Assembly (NCBI GenBank): GCA_031259185.1
Contig: JAIRLV010000234.1
Location: 1 to 8,027, forward strand
Reading direction: 5' to 3'
DNA: 8,027 nucleotides
DNA from: Elusimicrobiota bacterium
GTDB lineage: Bacteria > RUG730
Below are positions 5,603 to 8,027 of this stretch, one piece after another. Position 1 is the stretch's first letter. Every line of letters starts with the position of its first letter. A program made the translations under genes and the position numbers. The notes beneath the pieces were generated by a model. The model was not told the origin of the DNA. It was given only the letters and a program-made list of their open reading frames with translations, and did not search any database.

Positions 5603-6553
5603 ATGAATGATAAAGATATTAATTTAAATAATATTTTAATATATGGATTAGGATTAATTGGCGGAAGTATTGCGAAAAAATTAAGAGAAAAGTCTTTTAA
5701 CCCTCAAAAAAATGGGACTTTAAAAATTTTTGCACTCACGCATAGAATAGCTACTGCAAACAAAGCGATTGAATTGAATATAGTAGATGACGCTAGTGAT
5801 GATTTAAAGAAAATTTTGACTAAGTATAAACCGAATTTTATAATTTTGTGTGTTCCCCCAAGTAAAAATTTTGAAATCTTATCAAAAATTTATCCTTTTT
5901 TAGATAACAAACAAGCTGTTTTAATAACAGATGTAAGCAGTGTAAAAGGAAAAGATTATTCAAAAATAAAAAAATTTCTTATAGCAAAAAATCAAGAAAC
6001 TGGTAAAAAAATTGAATATATTGGTTCTCATCCAATGGCTGGGATAGAAAAAAAAGGATTAGAAAACAGCACGAAAGATATACTGGATAATGCTAGAGTT
6101 TTAATCACTCCTTTCGAAAACTATGAAAATACTGAATTTTTAGGAAAACTGGTAGATTTTTGGAAGTTTTTAGATACAACACCAAAAATAATTTCCGTTA
6201 AAAATCACGATATTTTAACTGGATTTACCAGCCATTTTTCACATTTGGTTGCAGCTATGCAAACTAATTTGGTTTTTGAAGAAGCAAAAAAAAAGCCTGA
6301 TATAATATCTGCAATTAGCAGTTCTCTTGAAAGTATAACTAGAATTTCTAACTCTGATCCTATACTTTGGACTGAAATAATAAAAATGAATAATGAAAAT
6401 TTACTAAACATTTTACAAAAATATAAAAAACACGTCCAAAAATTAGAGCAAATTTTATACAAAAATGACTTGAAAGAAATATTGAATTTTTTTAATAAAA
6501 CTAAAGAACATAAAGAAGAATTGGATTTTTTAGTTACCAAAGATAAAAAATAA
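5603..6553 (+). CDS. tyrA: Prephenate dehydrogenase
   Basis: Oxidatively decarboxylates prephenate to 4-hydroxyphenylpyruvate, the precursor of tyrosine, using NAD(P)+. The 316 residues comprise an N-terminal Rossmann domain and a helical C-terminal dimerisation domain, with neither a chorismate mutase nor an ACT domain. Marks are GLGLIGGS (15-22), CVPP (83-86), DVSSVK (110-115), GSHPMAG (141-147) with catalytic His143, NHD (201-203), SHFSH (210-214, usually SHxPH) and ITRISNSDPILW (245-256) with the substrate-binding Arg247. The last 50 residues are Lys/Glu-rich helix. With no ACT domain, any feedback by tyrosine would have to work another way. No clear Shine-Dalgarno precedes the ATG, which is unlike the his genes. 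It is divergent from hisG; its product is transaminated to tyrosine, possibly by the nearby HisC. Confidence 0.93.
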   Translation: MNDKDINLNNILIYGLGLIGGSIAKKLREKSFNPQKNGTLKIFALTHRIATANKAIELNIVDDASDDLKKILTKYKPNFIILCVPPSKNFEILSKIYPFLDNKQAVLITDVSSVKGKDYSKIKKFLIAKNQETGKKIEYIGSHPMAGIEKKGLENSTKDILDNARVLITPFENYENTEFLGKLVDFWKFLDTTPKIISVKNHDILTGFTSHFSHLVAAMQTNLVFEEAKKKPDIISAISSSLESITRISNSDPILWTEIIKMNNENLLNILQKYKKHVQKLEQILYKNDLKEILNFFNKTKEHKEELDFLVTKDKK

Positions 6554-6665
6554 TTAATATTATTATAATTCCAGTAAAAATCAAAACTTTTTTGGATCAA
6601 AAATAATAATATTTAAAAATCTATAAAAATAAAAAAATTATTTATATAAAAGAAAATTTTTGATT

Positions 6666-7196
6666 ATGAGAAGAAAAAAAATTTATTTTTATAATACGAT
6701 TATTGGCGAATTAGGTATCGCAGAACAAAATGAAAGAATAACAAATATCTATTTTCAAAATAATTTAAATAGAAAAAATTTTTTAACTCAAAATAATTTG
6801 AAATTAAATGAAACAGATATAATTAGAAAAGCTATTAGTGAAATTTATGATTATTTTGACGGCAAGTTGTCGCAATTTAGTGTAAAAATAGAACCTAATG
6901 GTACAGAATTTATGAAAAAAGTTTGGAATAAACTTATGGAAATTCCTTATGGAGAAACTAGAAGTTATAAAGATATTGCAACTATGATTGGAAATGAGAA
7001 AGCAGCAAGAGCTGTAGGTTTAGCAAACAATAAAAATCCGATTCCAATAATTATTCCTTGTCATAGAGTTATTGGAACAAATAAAAAATTAATTGGATAT
7101 GCGGGCGGATTGGATATAAAAAGAAAACTTTTGACTTTAGAAAATAATTTTAAAAGTTTCTTTTCTTTTATTGAAAATAAAAATAGGATAAAATAA
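6666..7196 (+). CDS. ogt: Methylated-DNA--protein-cysteine methyltransferase
   Basis: A suicide repair protein that moves the alkyl group from O6-alkylguanine (and O4-alkylthymine) to its own cysteine. From ATG 6666 it is 176 residues, matching the single-domain Ogt/MGMT class. Marks are [11 protein letters not shown] (95-105) starting the DNA-binding domain, ARAVG (114-118) of the helix-turn-helix with the Arg finger, the active site IPCHRVIG with Cys132, and [16 protein letters not shown] after it. The N-terminal 75 residues are the less conserved lid domain. There is no Ada-type regulatory domain. A TTG at 6660 is an alternative start two codons upstream; neither has a clear ribosome site, and I prefer the ATG. 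nfo begins 5 bases after the stop, so the two repair genes probably form one transcript. The final residues after LTLENN are a Phe/Lys-rich tail of no known role. Confidence 0.93.
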   Translation: MRRKKIYFYNTIIGELGIAEQNERITNIYFQNNLNRKNFLTQNNLKLNETDIIRKAISEIYDYFDGKLSQFSVKIEPNGTEFMKKVWNKLMEIPYGETRSYKDIATMIGNEKAARAVGLANNKNPIPIIIPCHRVIGTNKKLIGYAGGLDIKRKLLTLENNFKSFFSFIENKNRIK

Positions 7197-7201
7197 ATAT
7201 T

Positions 7202-8027
7202 ATGTTAAATATAGGATGCCATTTATCGACTTCAAAAGGTTTTGAAAATATGGGAAAAGAAGCTTTGTCGCTAAATGCAAATACTTTTCAATACTTTTCT
7301 AGAAATCCTAGAGGCAGTCAAGTAAAAGATATATCGCTAAAAGATATAAATGCGCTTTTAAAAATAATGAAAGACAATAATTTTGCGAAATTATTGGCGC
7401 ATGCGCCTTATACTTTGAATCCAGCTTCAATAGACTCAAAAATAAAAGATTTTACTAAAATGGCAATGAGCGAAGATTTAGAAAATATGGAATATTTACC
7501 TAACAATTTGTATGTATTTCACCCCGGAAATCACGTTGGAATTGGTATTGAAATAGGGAAAAAAATGATAATTGAAATTTTGAATGATATATTAAAACCA
7601 AATCAAACGACAATAGTTTTATTAGAAACAATGGCTGGAAAAGGAACTGAACTTTGTTCTACATTTGAAGGAATTAGAGATATTATTGACAAAGTAAAAT
7701 TATCAAAAAAATTGGGAGTTTGTATGGATACGTGTCATATATATAGCGCAGGTTATGATATAGTAAACGGTTTAGATGGAGTTTTAGAAAAATTTGATAA
7801 AATTATAGGATTAGAAAAATTGCAAGCTATTCATTTGAATGACAGTATGTTACCTTTTTCTTGCCATAAAGATAGACATGAAAAAATTGGAAAAGGAACA
7901 ATAGGACTCGATGCAATAATACGGTTTATTAATCATCCAAAATTAAAATACTTACCGTTTTTTTTAGAAACTCCTAATGAATTGAAAGGATATAAAGAAG
8001 AAATTTTGATATTAAAAAAAGCATATA
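7202..8027 (+). CDS. nfo: Endonuclease IV (AP endonuclease), 3' end cut by window
   Basis: A zinc-dependent enzyme that cuts 5' to abasic sites in DNA and trims blocked 3' ends in base excision repair. It reads open from ATG 7202 to the window edge, 275 codons. All nine expected metal ligands can be placed: His67 (HAPY), His107 (FHPG), Glu142 (LLETMAG), Asp176 and His179 (MDTCH), His211 (HLND), Asp224 and His226 ([13 protein letters not shown]) and Glu256 (FLETP). Family members are about 280 residues, so only the last few are missing. The start sits 5 bases after the ogt stop; the nearest AGGA (7185-7188) is 13 bases upstream, rather far, so translation may depend on coupling with ogt. Confidence 0.95.
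   Translation, partial: MLNIGCHLSTSKGFENMGKEALSLNANTFQYFSRNPRGSQVKDISLKDINALLKIMKDNNFAKLLAHAPYTLNPASIDSKIKDFTKMAMSEDLENMEYLPNNLYVFHPGNHVGIGIEIGKKMIIEILNDILKPNQTTIVLLETMAGKGTELCSTFEGIRDIIDKVKLSKKLGVCMDTCHIYSAGYDIVNGLDGVLEKFDKIIGLEKLQAIHLNDSMLPFSCHKDRHEKIGKGTIGLDAIIRFINHPKLKYLPFFLETPNELKGYKEEILILKKAY

Noticed and set aside
6205-6600. 131-residue minus-strand frame inside tyrA
   Set aside because: Antisense shadow; the + strand encodes conserved TyrA motifs throughout.
6556-6613. Inverted repeat AATATTATTA/TAATAATATT between tyrA and ogt
   Set aside because: AT-only arms 38 bases apart without a following T-run; not convincing as a terminator.

Overview
The window is a very AT-rich stretch of bacterial chromosome (by eye roughly a quarter G+C) carrying ordinary housekeeping and amino-acid genes. 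The proteins are full of Lys, Asn, Ile and Phe with A/T-ending codons, and stops are almost all TAA. Shine-Dalgarno sites are AAGGA-like where visible. The gene set (long-form HisG, Lgt, Nfo) fits a low-GC anaerobe or fermenter. A Fusobacteriota member of the Leptotrichia type is my best guess, but that is inference from composition and protein style, not proof. No phage, transposase, CRISPR, rRNA or tRNA gene is visible.

Layout, left to right. (1) The 3' end of cysK (cysteine synthase) on +. (2) A gap of about 490 bases holding what looks like the decayed start of a small lipoprotein gene on the minus strand, a terminator-like hairpin and a likely hisC promoter. (3) hisC on +, convergent with the next block. 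(4) A leftward block, in transcription order hisG, a 231-base gap, hisB, hisH (abutting hisB exactly) and lgt. (5) A 183-base divergent intergenic region with good promoters for hisG (leftward) and tyrA (rightward) and a 31-base AT-only palindrome between them. (6) tyrA on +. (7) Two DNA-repair genes, ogt and nfo, 5 bases apart on +; nfo runs off the right edge only a few residues short of full length.

Function. HisG (first step), HisB (imidazoleglycerol-phosphate dehydratase), HisH (glutaminase subunit of IGP synthase) and HisC (aminotransferase) are four histidine-biosynthesis steps. hisD, hisF, hisA and hisI/E are not in the window, so the pathway is scattered or incomplete locally. HisC and TyrA may also be linked through tyrosine synthesis, since HisC-family enzymes can transaminate aromatic keto acids. 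HisG is the long form with its own C-terminal regulatory domain, so no HisZ is needed. Lgt attaches diacylglycerol to lipoproteins. Ogt and Nfo repair O6-alkylguanine and abasic sites.

I do not see convincing evidence of a new biological system. The observations most worth a second look are the lipoprotein-like remnant with an in-frame TAG at its lipobox, the palindrome between the hisG and tyrA promoters, and the hisG-hisB gap where hisD often sits in other bacteria.
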